From Planctomycetota bacterium (GTDB taxonomy: Bacteria; Planctomycetota; MHYJ01; JACPRB01): a DNA stretch of 39,381 bases. The notes beneath the pieces were generated by a model. The model did not search any database and was not told the origin of the DNA. It saw only the letters and a program-made list of their open reading frames with translations. The stretch lies in assembly GCA_035574235.1 (NCBI GenBank), contig DATLZA010000061.1:1-39381 (forward strand), in the 5' to 3' direction. The first letter of the stretch is position 1, and each line of letters begins with the position of its first letter. Made by a program: the position numbers and the translations under genes. Shown here one piece after another: positions 23,760 through 32,546 of this stretch.

Positions 23760-26258
23760 TCAGGCGCTCTTGGACCCGCCGGACGCGTCGGCCGCGGCGC
23801 CCACTTCCTTCTTCTCGCCGGGTTCCTTCGGCTCGAAGAAGAGGTGTCCGTCCTTGAGGCTGATCTTGATCTCCTTGGCCTCACGGAACTCGCCGCGCAG
23901 GAGCCCTTCGGAGAGCGGATCCTCGACGAGCCGCTCGATCGCCCGCTTGAGGGGCCGGGCGCCGAAGTCCGGGTTGTACCCCTGGTCGATGAGGTATTCC
24001 AGCGCCTCCGGGGCCAGCGTGATGCGCAGGCCTTTCTTGGCCACGCGCTGCTCCACCGCCCGCATCTCGAGGTGGATGATCTGCTCGAGGTCCTGGCGGG
24101 TGAGGGGCCGGAACACGATGATGTCGTCCAGGCGGTTGAGGAACTCCGGGCGGAAGTGCTTCTCGACCTCCTTGGAGAGGAGCTCCTTCATCGCCTGGTA
24201 GGTCGTGTCCACCGTCACCTTCTTGAAGCCGAGGGTGGTCTGGTTCTTGAGGACCTCGGCCCCGATGTTGGAGGTCATGATGAGGATCGTGTTCTTGAAG
24301 TCGATGTTGCGCCCGAAGCTGTCGGTGAGGCGTCCCTCCTCCATGATCTGAAGGAGCATGTTGAAGACGTCCGAGTGGGCCTTCTCGATTTCGTCGAAGA
24401 GGACCACCGCGTAAGGCCGGCGGCGGATCTTCTCGGTGAGGTGTCCGCCCTCCTCGTAGCCCACGTAGCCCGGCGGGGCGCCGATGAGGCGCGACACGTT
24501 GTGCTTCTCCATGTACTCGGACATGTCGATCGTGATGAGGGCGCTCTCCTCGCCGAACATGATCCGCGCGAGCGCCTTGGCCATGAGGGTCTTGCCGACG
24601 CCCGTGGGGCCCAGGAAGATAAAGCTTCCGATCGGCCGCTTGGGATCCTTGAGCCCCGCGCGGGACCGGCGGATGGCGCGCGCCACGGCGCTGACCGCCT
24701 CGTCCTGGCTGACGACGATCTTGTGCAGCTCCTCCTCGAGATGGAGCAGCCGCTCCGCCTCTTTCTTCTCGATCCGGGTGAGAGGAATTCCGGTCATCAT
24801 CGAGACGGTCTGGGCGATGACCTCGGCGTCCACGACGCCGTCGAACTCCTTGTTCTGCTCGCGCCACTCGGCGAGGATCTTTTCCTTGGTCTTCTTGAGC
24901 TGCATGGCGCGGTCGCGCATCTGGGCGGCCCGTTCGAACTCCTGCAGCGAGATCGCCTCGTCCTTCTCCTTTTCGAGTTTCTTGATCTCCTCCTCCAGCT
25001 CCTTGATGTTGGGGGGCGAGACCATGGACTGCAGCCGCACCCGCGCGCCGGCCTCGTCCATCACGTCGATCGCTTTGTCGGGCAGGAACCGCCCGTTGAT
25101 GTAGCGCATGGAGAGGTCCACGCAGGCCTCCAGCGCCTCGTCCGTGTAGCGCACCCGGTGGTGCGCCTCGTACTTGTCGCGCAACCCCTTGAGGATCTCC
25201 AGGCTCTCCTCGCGGCCGGGGGGCTCCACGATGATCGTCTGGAACCGCCGCTCGAGCGCGCCGTCCTTCTCGATGTGCTTGCGGTACTCGTCGAGCGTCG
25301 TGGCGCCGATGCACTGGATCTCGCCGCGGGACAGCGAAGGCTTCAGGACGTTCGCCGCGTCGATGGCGCCCTCCGCGCCGCCGGCCCCCACGAGCGTGTG
25401 CAGCTCGTCGATGAAGAGGATGATGTTCTTGGCCCGGCGCACCTCGTTCATGACCGCCTTGATGCGCTCCTCGAACTGGCCGCGGTATTTCGTTCCCGCC
25501 ACCATGAGCGCCAGGTCCAGGACCACGATCCGCTTGTCCTTGAGGACCTCCGGGACGTTGCCGTTGATGATGTCCTGGGCGAGTCCCTCGACGATCGCGG
25601 TCTTGCCCACGCCGGCCTCGCCGAGAAGCACGGGGTTGTTCTTCGTGCGGCGCGAGAGGACCTGCATGACGCGCTCGATCTCCTTGCGCCGGCCGATGAC
25701 CGGATCGAGCTTGCGCTCGCGCGCCAGCTCCATGAGGTCGCGTCCGAAGGCGTCGAGCGCCGGGGTCTTGGACTTCGAGGTCTTGGTGTTGAGCTTGTCG
25801 TCCACATCCTGCTGGACGTCGGCCCCGAGGACCTCGAGCACCATGTCGCGGACCTCGTCGAGCTTGAGCCCGAGGTTGGTGAGGACCTGGGCGGCGATCC
25901 CCTCGTTCTCCTTGAGGAGCCCCAGGAGCAGGTGCTCCGTGCCGATGACGTCGTGGCCCAGCTGGCTGGCGGCCTCGCCGGCCAGCTCGATGACCCGCTT
26001 GGCGCGGGGCGAGAAGGGAAGCTGCCCCAGGGTGACGGTGGGAGAGGTGGAGGGGGTGATGAGCTTCTCGATTTCCTGGCGGATCCGTTTAAGATCCACG
26101 TTGAGGTTCTTGAGCACCTTGGCGGCCACGCCCCCGCCCTCCTGGATGATGCCGAGGAGGATGTGCTCCGTGCCGATGAACTCGCTGTTGAGCCGCTGGG
26201 CTTCCTGGCGCGCCAGGCTCATGACTTTGCGGGCGCGCTCGGTGAATTTCTCGAACAT
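23760..26258 (-). CDS. clpC: ClpC-type AAA+ unfoldase
   Basis: 832 aa. Two Clp-N repeats (GTEHILLG near 29-36 and GTEHLLLG near 106-113) are followed by the first ATPase domain with Walker A G213-EAGVGK-T220 and [24 protein letters not shown] motif region around 420-460 ([21 protein letters not shown]) marks it as ClpC rather than ClpA/ClpB. The second ATPase domain has [15 protein letters not shown] and an LGF loop (NQTTLGFKK), the ClpP-docking tripeptide. It should unfold substrates for ClpP in the cytoplasm. No clpP or mcsAB is in the window. It has its own promoter and a GGGAG ribosome-binding site 9 bases before the ATG, and no CIRCE element is seen. Confidence 0.97.
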   Translation of the reverse strand: MFEKFTERARKVMSLARQEAQRLNSEFIGTEHILLGIIQEGGGVAAKVLKNLNVDLKRIRQEIEKLITPSTSPTVTLGQLPFSPRAKRVIELAGEAASQLGHDVIGTEHLLLGLLKENEGIAAQVLTNLGLKLDEVRDMVLEVLGADVQQDVDDKLNTKTSKSKTPALDAFGRDLMELARERKLDPVIGRRKEIERVMQVLSRRTKNNPVLLGEAGVGKTAIVEGLAQDIINGNVPEVLKDKRIVVLDLALMVAGTKYRGQFEERIKAVMNEVRRAKNIILFIDELHTLVGAGGAEGAIDAANVLKPSLSRGEIQCIGATTLDEYRKHIEKDGALERRFQTIIVEPPGREESLEILKGLRDKYEAHHRVRYTDEALEACVDLSMRYINGRFLPDKAIDVMDEAGARVRLQSMVSPPNIKELEEEIKKLEKEKDEAISLQEFERAAQMRDRAMQLKKTKEKILAEWREQNKEFDGVVDAEVIAQTVSMMTGIPLTRIEKKEAERLLHLEEELHKIVVSQDEAVSAVARAIRRSRAGLKDPKRPIGSFIFLGPTGVGKTLMAKALARIMFGEESALITIDMSEYMEKHNVSRLIGAPPGYVGYEEGGHLTEKIRRRPYAVVLFDEIEKAHSDVFNMLLQIMEEGRLTDSFGRNIDFKNTILIMTSNIGAEVLKNQTTLGFKKVTVDTTYQAMKELLSKEVEKHFRPEFLNRLDDIIVFRPLTRQDLEQIIHLEMRAVEQRVAKKGLRITLAPEALEYLIDQGYNPDFGARPLKRAIERLVEDPLSEGLLRGEFREAKEIKISLKDGHLFFEPKEPGEKKEVGAAADASGGSKSA

Positions 26259-26301
26259 TCGGTGGATCTCCCGCTAGGATCGAGGAAGGGCCGCCGCGAG
26301 C

Positions 26302-26330
26302 ACTATAGCACCCGGCCCCGGGACCGTCAA
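26302..26330 (-). promoter_or_regulatory. clpC promoter
   Basis: Minus strand: TTGACG (26325-26330), 17 bases, TATAGT (26302-26307). It leaves a leader of about 35 bases with GGGAG before the ATG at 26258. Unlike its neighbours, this gene has a normal leader. Confidence 0.7.
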
Positions 26331-26436
26331 GGCACCCGGCCCGCGGCCCTCCTTCCTAGAACTATGACGTCCGGCGGCCCGCCCCCATTCCCCGGAACCG
26401 CCGCCGGGGCGGCGAACCTTCGCGCCGGCGCTTCGT

Positions 26437-26465
26437 TTGTGTTCCTGGAGGCCCTTTTGTAAAGT
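26437..26465 (+). promoter_or_regulatory. promoter of the 26474 gene (leaderless)
   Basis: TTGTGT (26437-26442), 17 bases, TAAAGT (26460-26465) with a TG one base upstream of the hexamer, then 8 bases to the ATG at 26474. No ribosome-binding site fits in the predicted leader. Confidence 0.55.
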
Positions 26466-26473
26466 AGAAAGCC

Positions 26474-27589
26474 ATGTCCGAACCGATGGCCAACCCGTTC
26501 CGCAAGCCCGGCGCCCCGGGGCCCCGGGTGCCGCCCCCTCCCGGCATGATGCCGCGCGAGTGGGCGCGCCTCTACGTCATGGCGCTCATCCTCCTTCTGG
26601 CCCTGGGCACCATGATCTATATGAAGAAAATGATTCCTTCCGGCGCCCCGCGCCCGGACGGAAAAGAAACGAGCGGCGTGGCCCTGGAATCCCGCCGCCC
26701 GCCGCAGGATTCCGGAGCGGACGAGGCCCGCCCGGAGCCGCCCGCGGGGCGCAAGAAGGAGATTCCCCTCGCTCCCTTGCCGGCCGACGGCGCCGTGCCG
26801 TACCGCGAGCTGGCCGCCCCCTTCCGCGACGGCGACGAGCCGCCCGTCAAGGAAACCCCCGAGTTCGTCAACCTCCTGAACGTCTTCCTGAACGCCGTCC
26901 CCGCGGAAGGCTTTTCCAAAGCCGTGGATCCGCAGGTTCCCGCCGACCGGGCGTTTCTGGAGCCGGATCGATACCGCGGGACCCCTTTGCGCACCTACGG
27001 GCGGCTCATCCGCATCTACACGGAGCCGCTCGACTGCACCACGCCCAACAACGTCGAGCGCGTCTACTTCGGCGTGATGCAGGAGTACAGGACCAACCGC
27101 ACGGTGTGCTTTTATCTGCCGGAGCTTCCGAAGGATCCGGCCACGGGGAAGCCCCTCGCGTTTCGGACCTACCGCAAGGGGGGCGAGGAGTTTTACGAAG
27201 ACTGGGTGGAAGTCGAAGGGATCTTTCTGCGCCGGTACATCTATCCGTCCCGCATGGAAGATCCTCAGGGGCAGCCGGTCTATGCCAAGTCCGCGCTGCT
27301 TTTCGCCAAAAACATCCGTCTGGCGCCCAGGCCGCAGTATTCCGATCACCGGGCCGGATTCATCGCGATGGTGAGCCTGGTGGCGGCCGTGATCGTGGCG
27401 ATCGTGCTTGTCGCGGGGATCGCCAGCCGAAAGTACGGTTCCGGCGACCTGCGGATGAAGCTCCTGGCGCTTAAGCGGGCCAGGAAGGAGACGCCGCCGC
27501 CGGTCGCCGTGGCGCCCCCGGCCCAGGCGCCCTCCGCCGCGCCCAAGGACGAACCTCCGGCCGGAGGCGCGACGCCTCCCGCCGTCTGA
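26474..27589 (+). CDS. two-TM membrane protein of unknown function
   Basis: 371 aa. A short Pro/Arg-rich cytoplasmic N-terminus is followed by a TM helix (about 36-52, LYVMALILLLALGTMIYM). Then comes a large, presumably periplasmic region (about 55-295) with a Pro-rich linker and a folded part containing PEFVNLLNVFLNAV, YFGVMQEYRTNRTVCFYLPELP and EDWVEVEGIFLRRYIYPSR. A second TM helix (about 297-318, IAMVSLVAAVIVAIVLVAGIA) precedes a basic then Pro/Ala-rich cytoplasmic tail. The folded middle, with its repeated Y/F and a short VEVEGIF strand, looks like an OB-like or similar beta domain, but I cannot name the family. It is divergent from clpC and convergent with pnp, with 20 bases between the stops. 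The start fits both the promoter and the TM topology. Confidence 0.8.
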   Translation: MSEPMANPFRKPGAPGPRVPPPPGMMPREWARLYVMALILLLALGTMIYMKKMIPSGAPRPDGKETSGVALESRRPPQDSGADEARPEPPAGRKKEIPLAPLPADGAVPYRELAAPFRDGDEPPVKETPEFVNLLNVFLNAVPAEGFSKAVDPQVPADRAFLEPDRYRGTPLRTYGRLIRIYTEPLDCTTPNNVERVYFGVMQEYRTNRTVCFYLPELPKDPATGKPLAFRTYRKGGEEFYEDWVEVEGIFLRRYIYPSRMEDPQGQPVYAKSALLFAKNIRLAPRPQYSDHRAGFIAMVSLVAAVIVAIVLVAGIASRKYGSGDLRMKLLALKRARKETPPPVAVAPPAQAPSAAPKDEPPAGGATPPAV

Positions 27590-27609
27590 TCCTTTCGGGC
27601 GCTCCCCCT

Positions 27610-29925
27610 TTACGAGTCGCGGCGCGGACCGCGATGCTCCCGCCGGGGCGGTCTCCCGCCGCCTCCTCCACCGCCCCCCGAGGGGCGGGGCGGGCGCGAT
27701 TCGCGGAAGCGCTGTTCGCCGCCGCCGGCGGACCCCGCGGCGCCGGCCGGCGCCGGAGCGCCCGCGGACGAGGGCTGCCCGCCGTTGAGCGGCTGAAGCG
27801 GAGGGAGTCCTTTTTCCGCGCGCGCCGCCTTGATCGAGAAGCGGTTGCGGCCCTGCGGGTCGGCGCTGAGCATCTTGACTTCGACTTCCATGCCGACCTT
27901 CAGGAAGTCGGCCACCTGGATGCCGCGCTGATCGGTGATCTCGGTGACGTGGACCAGACCGTCCTGCCCCGTCCCGGCGATTTCGCAGAAGGCGCCGAAC
28001 TCCTTGAGCGAAACCACGCGGGCCGGGTAGATGGCCCCCACCTTCAGCTCCTGGGTCATCCCCTCGATGATGGCGCGGCAGCGGTCCAGCGCCTCCTTGT
28101 CTTTCGAGGCGATGACGACCTCGCCGGAGTCGTCCTCGCTGATCTCGATGACGCAGCCGGTGCGCGCCTCGATGTCGCGGATGGTCTTTCCTCCGGGGCC
28201 GATCAGGAGCCCGATCTTGTCGGGCGGAATCATGATCCGCACGAGCCGCGGCGCGTGGGCCGAGAGCTCCTTGCGCGGTTCCGCGATCGCTTCGCGCATG
28301 CGCGCCAGGACGAACAGGCGCGCCTCCCGCGCGTCGGCCAGGGCCTGCCGGGTGATCTCCATGGGAATGCCGGCCGCCTTGAGGTCCATCTGCAGGGCCG
28401 TGATCCCTTTCTCGGTGCCGGCCACCTTGAAGTCCATGTCCCCATGGGCGTCCTCGCTGCCCAGGATGTCGGTGAGGATGGCCACCTTGCCCTGTTCGCG
28501 CACGAGCCCCATGGCGATCCCCGCCACGGGGGCCTTGATCGGGACGCCCGCGTCCATGAGCGCCAGGCACCCGCCGCACACGGTCGCCATGGAGGACGAT
28601 CCGTTGGATTCCAGGATGTCGCTCATGACCCGGACGGTGTACGGGAATTCCTCCTCCGGAGGCATGACCGCCTCGAGCGCCCGCTGGGCCAGCGCCCCGT
28701 GGCCGATCTCCCGGCGGCCCGGCCCGCGGATGGGCTTCACCTCGCCCACCGAGAAGCTCGGGAAGTTGTAGTGGAGCATGAAGCGCTCCGAATACTCTTC
28801 CTCGAGGCCCTCGACGATCTGCTCGTCCTGCTTGGTCCCCAGCGTGGTCGTGCAGAGCGCCTGCGTCTCGCCCCGGGTGAAGAGAGCCGAGCCGTGGGTG
28901 CGCGGGAGGAGGCCCAGCTGGATCGAGATCGGCCGGATCTCCTTGAGGCCGCGACCGTCGGCGCGCTTGCCCTCCAGGGCGTAGGAACGGACGAGCTCGT
29001 CGAGCACGCGGTCATAGGCCCGCGTCACGTCCACTTTGGAAGGCGCCTCCGGGAGCGGCTCCCCGCGTTCGTCCCGCGGGATCATCTCCTCGAAGACGCG
29101 CTCCCGGAGCTTCTGGAAGGCCTGGTTCCGGTCGCGTTTGATCTTGATGAAGAAGGCCCGGCGCATCTCCTCGAGGAAGCGTTCCCGGATCCGCGACGCC
29201 AGAGCTTCGGGGAAGGGTTTGATCTCGTATTGCCCGGGCGGGCGACCGGCCAGCTCCCGCAGCCGCAGCTGCGCGTCGATCAGGGCGCGGATGGGGGGCA
29301 TCGCGGCCTCGAAGGCCTGCACCATCTGCTCCTCGGTGACTTCCCGCGCGCCGGCCTCGACCATGATGACTCCGTCCCGGGTGCCGGAGAGGACCAGGTC
29401 GAGCCGGCTTTCCTTGAGCTCCGCCGAGGTGGGGCAGACGACGAACCGATCGCCGATCAGGCCGATGCGGACGGATCCCACGGGTCCCTGGAACGGGAGG
29501 TCCGAGACCATGAGGGCGGCGGACGCGGCGTTCATGGCGACGATGTCGGGATCGTGGATCTGGTCCGCCGAGAAGACGTTGAGATGCACCTGGAGGTCCA
29601 CGAAGAAACCGTCGGGGAAGAGCGGCCGGACGGGGCGGTCGCAGAGGCGCGAGGTGAGGATTTCCTTGGTGGTGGGGCGTCCTTCGCGCTTGATGAACCC
29701 TCCCGGGAACCGACCCGCGGCGGACATCTTTTCGCGGTAGTCCACCGTCAAGGGGAAGAAGTCGATATCCTCACGGGCGGGCGCCGAGACGCAGGCGCCG
29801 AGCACCATGGTTTCCCCCAGGGTGACCATGCAGGCGCCGTTGGCCTGCCGGGCCAGCCCGCCCGCTTCGAAGATAAACTTGCGCCCGTCGCCGAGATCGG
29901 CTTCCACGCGATGGCCGAGAGACAT
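27610..29925 (-). CDS. pnp: polyribonucleotide nucleotidyltransferase (PNPase)
   Basis: 771 aa. It degrades RNA 3'-to-5' by phosphorolysis and is a core degradosome enzyme. Two RNase PH domains are seen (MVTLGETMVLGACVS near the start; RTHGSALFTRGETQALCTTTLG in the second), with an all-helical domain between them. A KH domain (IGLLIGPGGKTIRDIEARTG) and an S1 domain (YPARVVSLKEFGAFCEIAG) follow. The last 60 residues or so are a Gly/Pro/Arg-rich tail beyond the S1 domain, probably RNA-binding or partner-binding. The ATG at 29925 has GGAGG 4-5 bases upstream. It follows rpsO on the same strand, the widespread rpsO-pnp order, but 340 bases of structured spacer separate them. Confidence 0.97.
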   Translation of the reverse strand: MSLGHRVEADLGDGRKFIFEAGGLARQANGACMVTLGETMVLGACVSAPAREDIDFFPLTVDYREKMSAAGRFPGGFIKREGRPTTKEILTSRLCDRPVRPLFPDGFFVDLQVHLNVFSADQIHDPDIVAMNAASAALMVSDLPFQGPVGSVRIGLIGDRFVVCPTSAELKESRLDLVLSGTRDGVIMVEAGAREVTEEQMVQAFEAAMPPIRALIDAQLRLRELAGRPPGQYEIKPFPEALASRIRERFLEEMRRAFFIKIKRDRNQAFQKLRERVFEEMIPRDERGEPLPEAPSKVDVTRAYDRVLDELVRSYALEGKRADGRGLKEIRPISIQLGLLPRTHGSALFTRGETQALCTTTLGTKQDEQIVEGLEEEYSERFMLHYNFPSFSVGEVKPIRGPGRREIGHGALAQRALEAVMPPEEEFPYTVRVMSDILESNGSSSMATVCGGCLALMDAGVPIKAPVAGIAMGLVREQGKVAILTDILGSEDAHGDMDFKVAGTEKGITALQMDLKAAGIPMEITRQALADAREARLFVLARMREAIAEPRKELSAHAPRLVRIMIPPDKIGLLIGPGGKTIRDIEARTGCVIEISEDDSGEVVIASKDKEALDRCRAIIEGMTQELKVGAIYPARVVSLKEFGAFCEIAGTGQDGLVHVTEITDQRGIQVADFLKVGMEVEVKMLSADPQGRNRFSIKAARAEKGLPPLQPLNGGQPSSAGAPAPAGAAGSAGGGEQRFRESRPPRPSGGGGGGGGRPPRREHRGPRRDS

Positions 29926-29979
29926 GGAACCTCCGTTGAGGCATTGCGGGCCCGCGGAGGCCCATCGGAAGGCGGGAAC

Positions 29980-30027
29980 GACGAAAGGCAGGAACCCCGC
30001 GCCCCCGCGGGGGTCTCGTCTTTCGTC
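29980..30027 (-). promoter_or_regulatory. hairpin in the pnp leader
   Basis: GACGAAAG (29980-29987 on the plus strand) pairs with CTTTCGTC (30020-30027). They enclose a GC-rich inner hairpin built on CCCCGCGCCCCCGCGGGGG (plus strand). It lies 54 bases upstream of the pnp ATG, in the transcribed leader. In enteric bacteria a leader hairpin of pnp is the site of RNase III cleavage and PNPase autocontrol; here only the position and shape are similar. Confidence 0.4.
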
Positions 30028-30079
30028 TGACCCTGGACCTTCCGGCCTCCGGGAGTCCCGTGAACCTAAAAAAGTAACC

Positions 30080-30176
30080 GTTCAGGGAACGGAATCAAGA
30101 ATCAAGAATGAAGAATCAAGGGGTGTCTTCTCCCCCTGGATTCTCGATTCCTGATTCGAAACCTGTCCCCCTGAAC
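30080..30176. repeat. heptad-repeat palindrome between rpsO and pnp
   Basis: Four tandem heptads of the form GAATCAA (30092-30119, one with a T-to-G change reading GAATGAA) face three heptads GATTCNN (30139-30159), and the two blocks are near-complementary. Outer arms GTTCAGGG (30080-30087) and CCCTGAAC (30169-30176) also pair. The result is an imperfect hairpin almost 100 bases long. Its base composition is much less GC-rich than the rest of the window, so it looks like an inserted intergenic repeat. It lies in the 340-base gene-free stretch 29926-30265, which otherwise holds the rpsO terminator and the pnp leader. Confidence 0.6.
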
Positions 30177-30186
30177 ACAGACGAAA

Positions 30187-30242
30187 TAAAAAAGCCCGGA
30201 ATTCATGACGCAGCCCCGAAGGGTCCGTGATGAAATCCGGGC
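30187..30242 (-). terminator. rho-independent terminator of rpsO
   Basis: Read on the minus strand, a 17-bp stem (30226-30242 with 30194-30210; two mismatches) closes a short loop containing CCTTCGGGG and is followed by TTTTTTATTT. It lies 24 bases after the rpsO stop. Read-through would be needed for co-transcription with pnp. Confidence 0.88.
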
Positions 30243-30265
30243 CGTGACACACTCAACCAGCTTGC

Positions 30266-30535
30266 TTACTTTCGGATTCCCAGCCGCTTGATCAGCGTCT
30301 GGTACCGTTCCTGATCGGTCGACTGCAGGTACTTCAGGAGCCGCGCCCGCTGGCCCACCATCATGAGGAGGCCTCGGCGGGACGTGAAGTCCTTCTTGTG
30401 GACCTTAAGATGCTCGGTCAGGTGGTTGATCCGCTCGGTGATCAGCGCCACTTGGACCTCAGGGGAACCGGTGTCGCCCTTGTGGAGGGAGAATTCCGTC
30501 AGGAGCGTCTTCTTGCGGTCCGGCGCGACGGCCAT
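30266..30535 (-). CDS. rpsO: 30S ribosomal protein S15
   Basis: 89 aa, the standard length. The segments [37 protein letters not shown] and [24 protein letters not shown] are the S15 pattern; S15 binds the central domain of 16S rRNA. An alternative in-frame GTG at 30541 is rejected: AAGGAG (complement of 30542-30547) would touch it directly, whereas it lies 5 bases before the ATG at 30535. A promoter is visible upstream and a strong terminator downstream. Its leader holds a small GC hairpin that might serve S15 autocontrol. Confidence 0.97.
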   Translation of the reverse strand: MAVAPDRKKTLLTEFSLHKGDTGSPEVQVALITERINHLTEHLKVHKKDFTSRRGLLMMVGQRARLLKYLQSTDQERYQTLIKRLGIRK

Positions 30536-30589
30536 AGGCACTCCTTATGAGTCATGATCCGGGGCCCCGCGGCCCCTCAAGCAGGGCAA

Positions 30590-30618
30590 ATGATAACAAG
30601 CCGGGGGGAGCACTTCAA
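30590..30618 (-). promoter_or_regulatory. rpsO promoter
   Basis: Minus strand: TTGAAG (30613-30618), 17 bases, TATCAT (30590-30595). The leader is about 45 bases and contains a GGGGCC/GGCCCC hairpin with a 4-base loop ahead of the AAGGAG site. S15 represses its own translation through leader structures in several phyla, so this hairpin is a candidate. Confidence 0.65.
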
Positions 30619-30638
30619 GGAATAGTTCGGCGGGGGCG

Positions 30639-32435
30639 TCACCGGGTGTGAGGAGGCTTGTTGGCCTCGTACCAGGCGCGCAGGGCCGCGGCGCGCGCTT
30701 TCGGGTCCGGCGGGTTTCCTTCGGCGGGCGTGCCCAGGATGACGGCGGCGGCCTCCCATACCTCGGGGGCCGGCTTCGGATTCTCCTCGAGTTCCGCGGC
30801 CAGGGAAGGCGCGATGCGCCGGGCCTGCCGGCGGACCGCTTCGACGGCGGCGCGCCGCGCGGCCTCTTCCGGACGGCCCAGCGGGGCGATGAGCTTCGCC
30901 GTTCCGGTCCGCAACGCCTGCTCCAGGAACCGGCGTCGCTCTTCGGGGTGCGGAGGCGGATTCGTCAAGAGCAGAAGATGCGCTTCCTCGAGGAGAGGCT
31001 CCGGATCGCCCATCCGCTCCAGGACCGAAACGATCGCCCGGCGGTTCTTCCACCACTCCTCCTGTCCCTGAGGAAGCTTGGCGTCGATCTCGCGGAGGGT
31101 CTTGAGGCCGCTTTCGACGTCCTTGAGTTCCAGATAGCAGTCGGCGATCCGGCGCAGGACGTCCAGCCGCTCGGGAGCCTGCTGGGCCATCTGGCGGAAG
31201 TGGGCCAGCGCGCCCTTGGGGTCGCGCGCGGCCATCAAGGCGGCGGCGATGGCGCCTTCCCAATCCAGCGCCCGCGCGGCCAGGCCGGGCGGCGGGACCA
31301 GGGGATGAAGCCGCGTCGAGCAGACGAGCGAAGCCTCCGAAAGGCGGCCGCGCTCCAGGAGCGCCCGGGCAAGCCGTTCGTTGGCCTCGAATCCTTCGCC
31401 CGCCAGGGCGAGCATGGAGGTCCAGAGCGCCCGGCGGACCACTTCCGTTTCTTCCGCGCGCAGGTAGGCCGGCAGGAGAATCGACTCGATGGCCTCCACG
31501 GGGGCCATGAGCCCCAGGGCCGCCGCGGCCGCCTGGCGCAGTTTCTCGTTGGGGTCGTTGCGAAGGATCTCCGCCAGGCGGGGAAGGGCCGCCGCGTCCT
31601 TGAGCTTGCCGAGCGCTTCAATGGCCACCTGTCGCACGTCCGGCGGGTAGGCCGCCTCCACGTAGGGGCGCAGCCGATCGGCGGCGCGCGGATCGCCGAT
31701 CTTTCCCAGGCTGTTGATGCAGGACCACCGGATCGCGTCGCGCGGGGTGCGGTCGAGAAGGCCCAGAAGGCCCTCCACCGCGTCGGGGGCCCCGATGACC
31801 CCGAGGACATCGACGACCTTTTCGAGGACCTGCTCGTCGGTTTCCGTCGCCAGCCGCGCGGTCAAGGGCGCCACGGCGGCCGGCTGTTTGGCGGCGCCGA
31901 GCGCGTCGATGGCGGCGATCCGCGTCTCGCGATCGGGGTCCCGGAGCAGGCGCAGGAGGGCTTCGACGGCACGGGCGCCGGTTCCGCTCTTGAGCGCCGC
32001 GGCGGCGGCGCGGCGGACCGACGGCGAGGGGTCCTCCGCGGCGGCGAGGATCGCGGCTTCGGCCTCCGGAAGCGGCACGCGTCCCAGGAAGGCCACGGCC
32101 TGGACGCGGAAGGGCTCCGCGGCGGCGGGCAGGCGCCGGAGCACGGCGGGCAGGGACGCGCGGCGCCGGTCCTCGGGCAGCGCCGCCAGTTCCCGCAGGG
32201 CCGCCGCCGCGACCTCGGGGAACTCGGAATCGAGCGCGGCCTCGAGGACTTTGAGCTCCTCGGCGGGGGCTGAGGACAGGCGCGCCAGCCGCAGCCTGAG
32301 GTCGAGGTTTTCGAGGCGCGCCTTGAGAAGTTCCTCGCGAAGGCGGCGGGCTTCATCGGCGCCGGGGTCCTGAGCGGGAGAAACCTGGCCGCAGGCCAGA
32401 AGAAAAGCCGCCTGGACGAGAAGGGGCCCTTTCAT
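30639..32435 (-). CDS. HEAT-repeat and TPR-like (lipo)protein
   Basis: 598 aa. An N-terminal hydrophobic signal ends in L-L-A-C15, a slightly off-consensus lipobox, so it is probably an exported lipoprotein. A short coiled coil (ARRLREELLKARLENLDLRLRLARL) leads into a long block of HEAT/armadillo-like repeats (about 65-350). Typical units are VRRAAAAALKSGTGARAVEALLRLLRDPD and VRQVAIEALGKLKDAAALPRLAEILRNDPNEKLRQAAAAALG. Residues from about 400 to 470 look like TPR helices (ALAHFRQMAQQAPERLDVLRRIADCYLEL). Proteins of this kind are frequent in Planctomycetota and serve as scaffolds; no enzymatic motif is seen. A near-perfect promoter lies 26 bases upstream, with no Shine-Dalgarno sequence. Confidence 0.85.
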   Translation of the reverse strand: MKGPLLVQAAFLLACGQVSPAQDPGADEARRLREELLKARLENLDLRLRLARLSSAPAEELKVLEAALDSEFPEVAAAALRELAALPEDRRRASLPAVLRRLPAAAEPFRVQAVAFLGRVPLPEAEAAILAAAEDPSPSVRRAAAAALKSGTGARAVEALLRLLRDPDRETRIAAIDALGAAKQPAAVAPLTARLATETDEQVLEKVVDVLGVIGAPDAVEGLLGLLDRTPRDAIRWSCINSLGKIGDPRAADRLRPYVEAAYPPDVRQVAIEALGKLKDAAALPRLAEILRNDPNEKLRQAAAAALGLMAPVEAIESILLPAYLRAEETEVVRRALWTSMLALAGEGFEANERLARALLERGRLSEASLVCSTRLHPLVPPPGLAARALDWEGAIAAALMAARDPKGALAHFRQMAQQAPERLDVLRRIADCYLELKDVESGLKTLREIDAKLPQGQEEWWKNRRAIVSVLERMGDPEPLLEEAHLLLLTNPPPHPEERRRFLEQALRTGTAKLIAPLGRPEEAARRAAVEAVRRQARRIAPSLAAELEENPKPAPEVWEAAAVILGTPAEGNPPDPKARAAALRAWYEANKPPHTR

Positions 32436-32461
32436 CGCACCGCTCGCGCCGCGCCATTCTG

Positions 32462-32491
32462 ATTATAGGGCCGGGCTTCCGGTCGTGTCAA
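32462..32491 (-). promoter_or_regulatory. promoter of the HEAT-repeat gene
   Basis: Minus strand: TTGACA (32486-32491), 18 bases, TATAAT (32462-32467), both perfect hexamers, 26 bases before the ATG at 32435. It is divergent from the promoter at 32519. Confidence 0.75.
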
Positions 32492-32518
32492 CGCGAAGGT
32501 CCGCGCCTTTGGAAGTGC

Positions 32519-32546
32519 TTGACAGTTTCCGGAGGCGCCTTAAGAT
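32519..32546 (+). promoter_or_regulatory. promoter of the S26-like operon, overlapping its start
   Basis: TTGACA (32519-32524), 16 bases, TAAGAT (32541-32546). A GGAGG (32531-32535) and an ATG (32545) lie inside it. If this promoter is used, translation would begin at the later ATG at 32563 rather than at 32545. Confidence 0.5.

Noticed and set aside
20397-23857. Very long open frames on both strands over the valS region
   Set aside because: Low-complexity translations opposite or out of frame with valS and ptsN; codon-position GC bias explains them.
23684-23884. Upstream extension of valS to 23884
   Set aside because: It runs through a perfect TTGACA-TATAAT promoter and the extra residues match nothing in valyl-tRNA synthetases.
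26259-26473. CIRCE or CtsR-type heat-shock operator before clpC
   Set aside because: I looked for the TTAGCACTC-N9-GAGTGCTAA form and for repeated GGTCAAA heptads and saw neither.
30080-30176. CRISPR array
   Set aside because: Heptad units are contiguous without spacers and form a palindrome; no cas genes are nearby.
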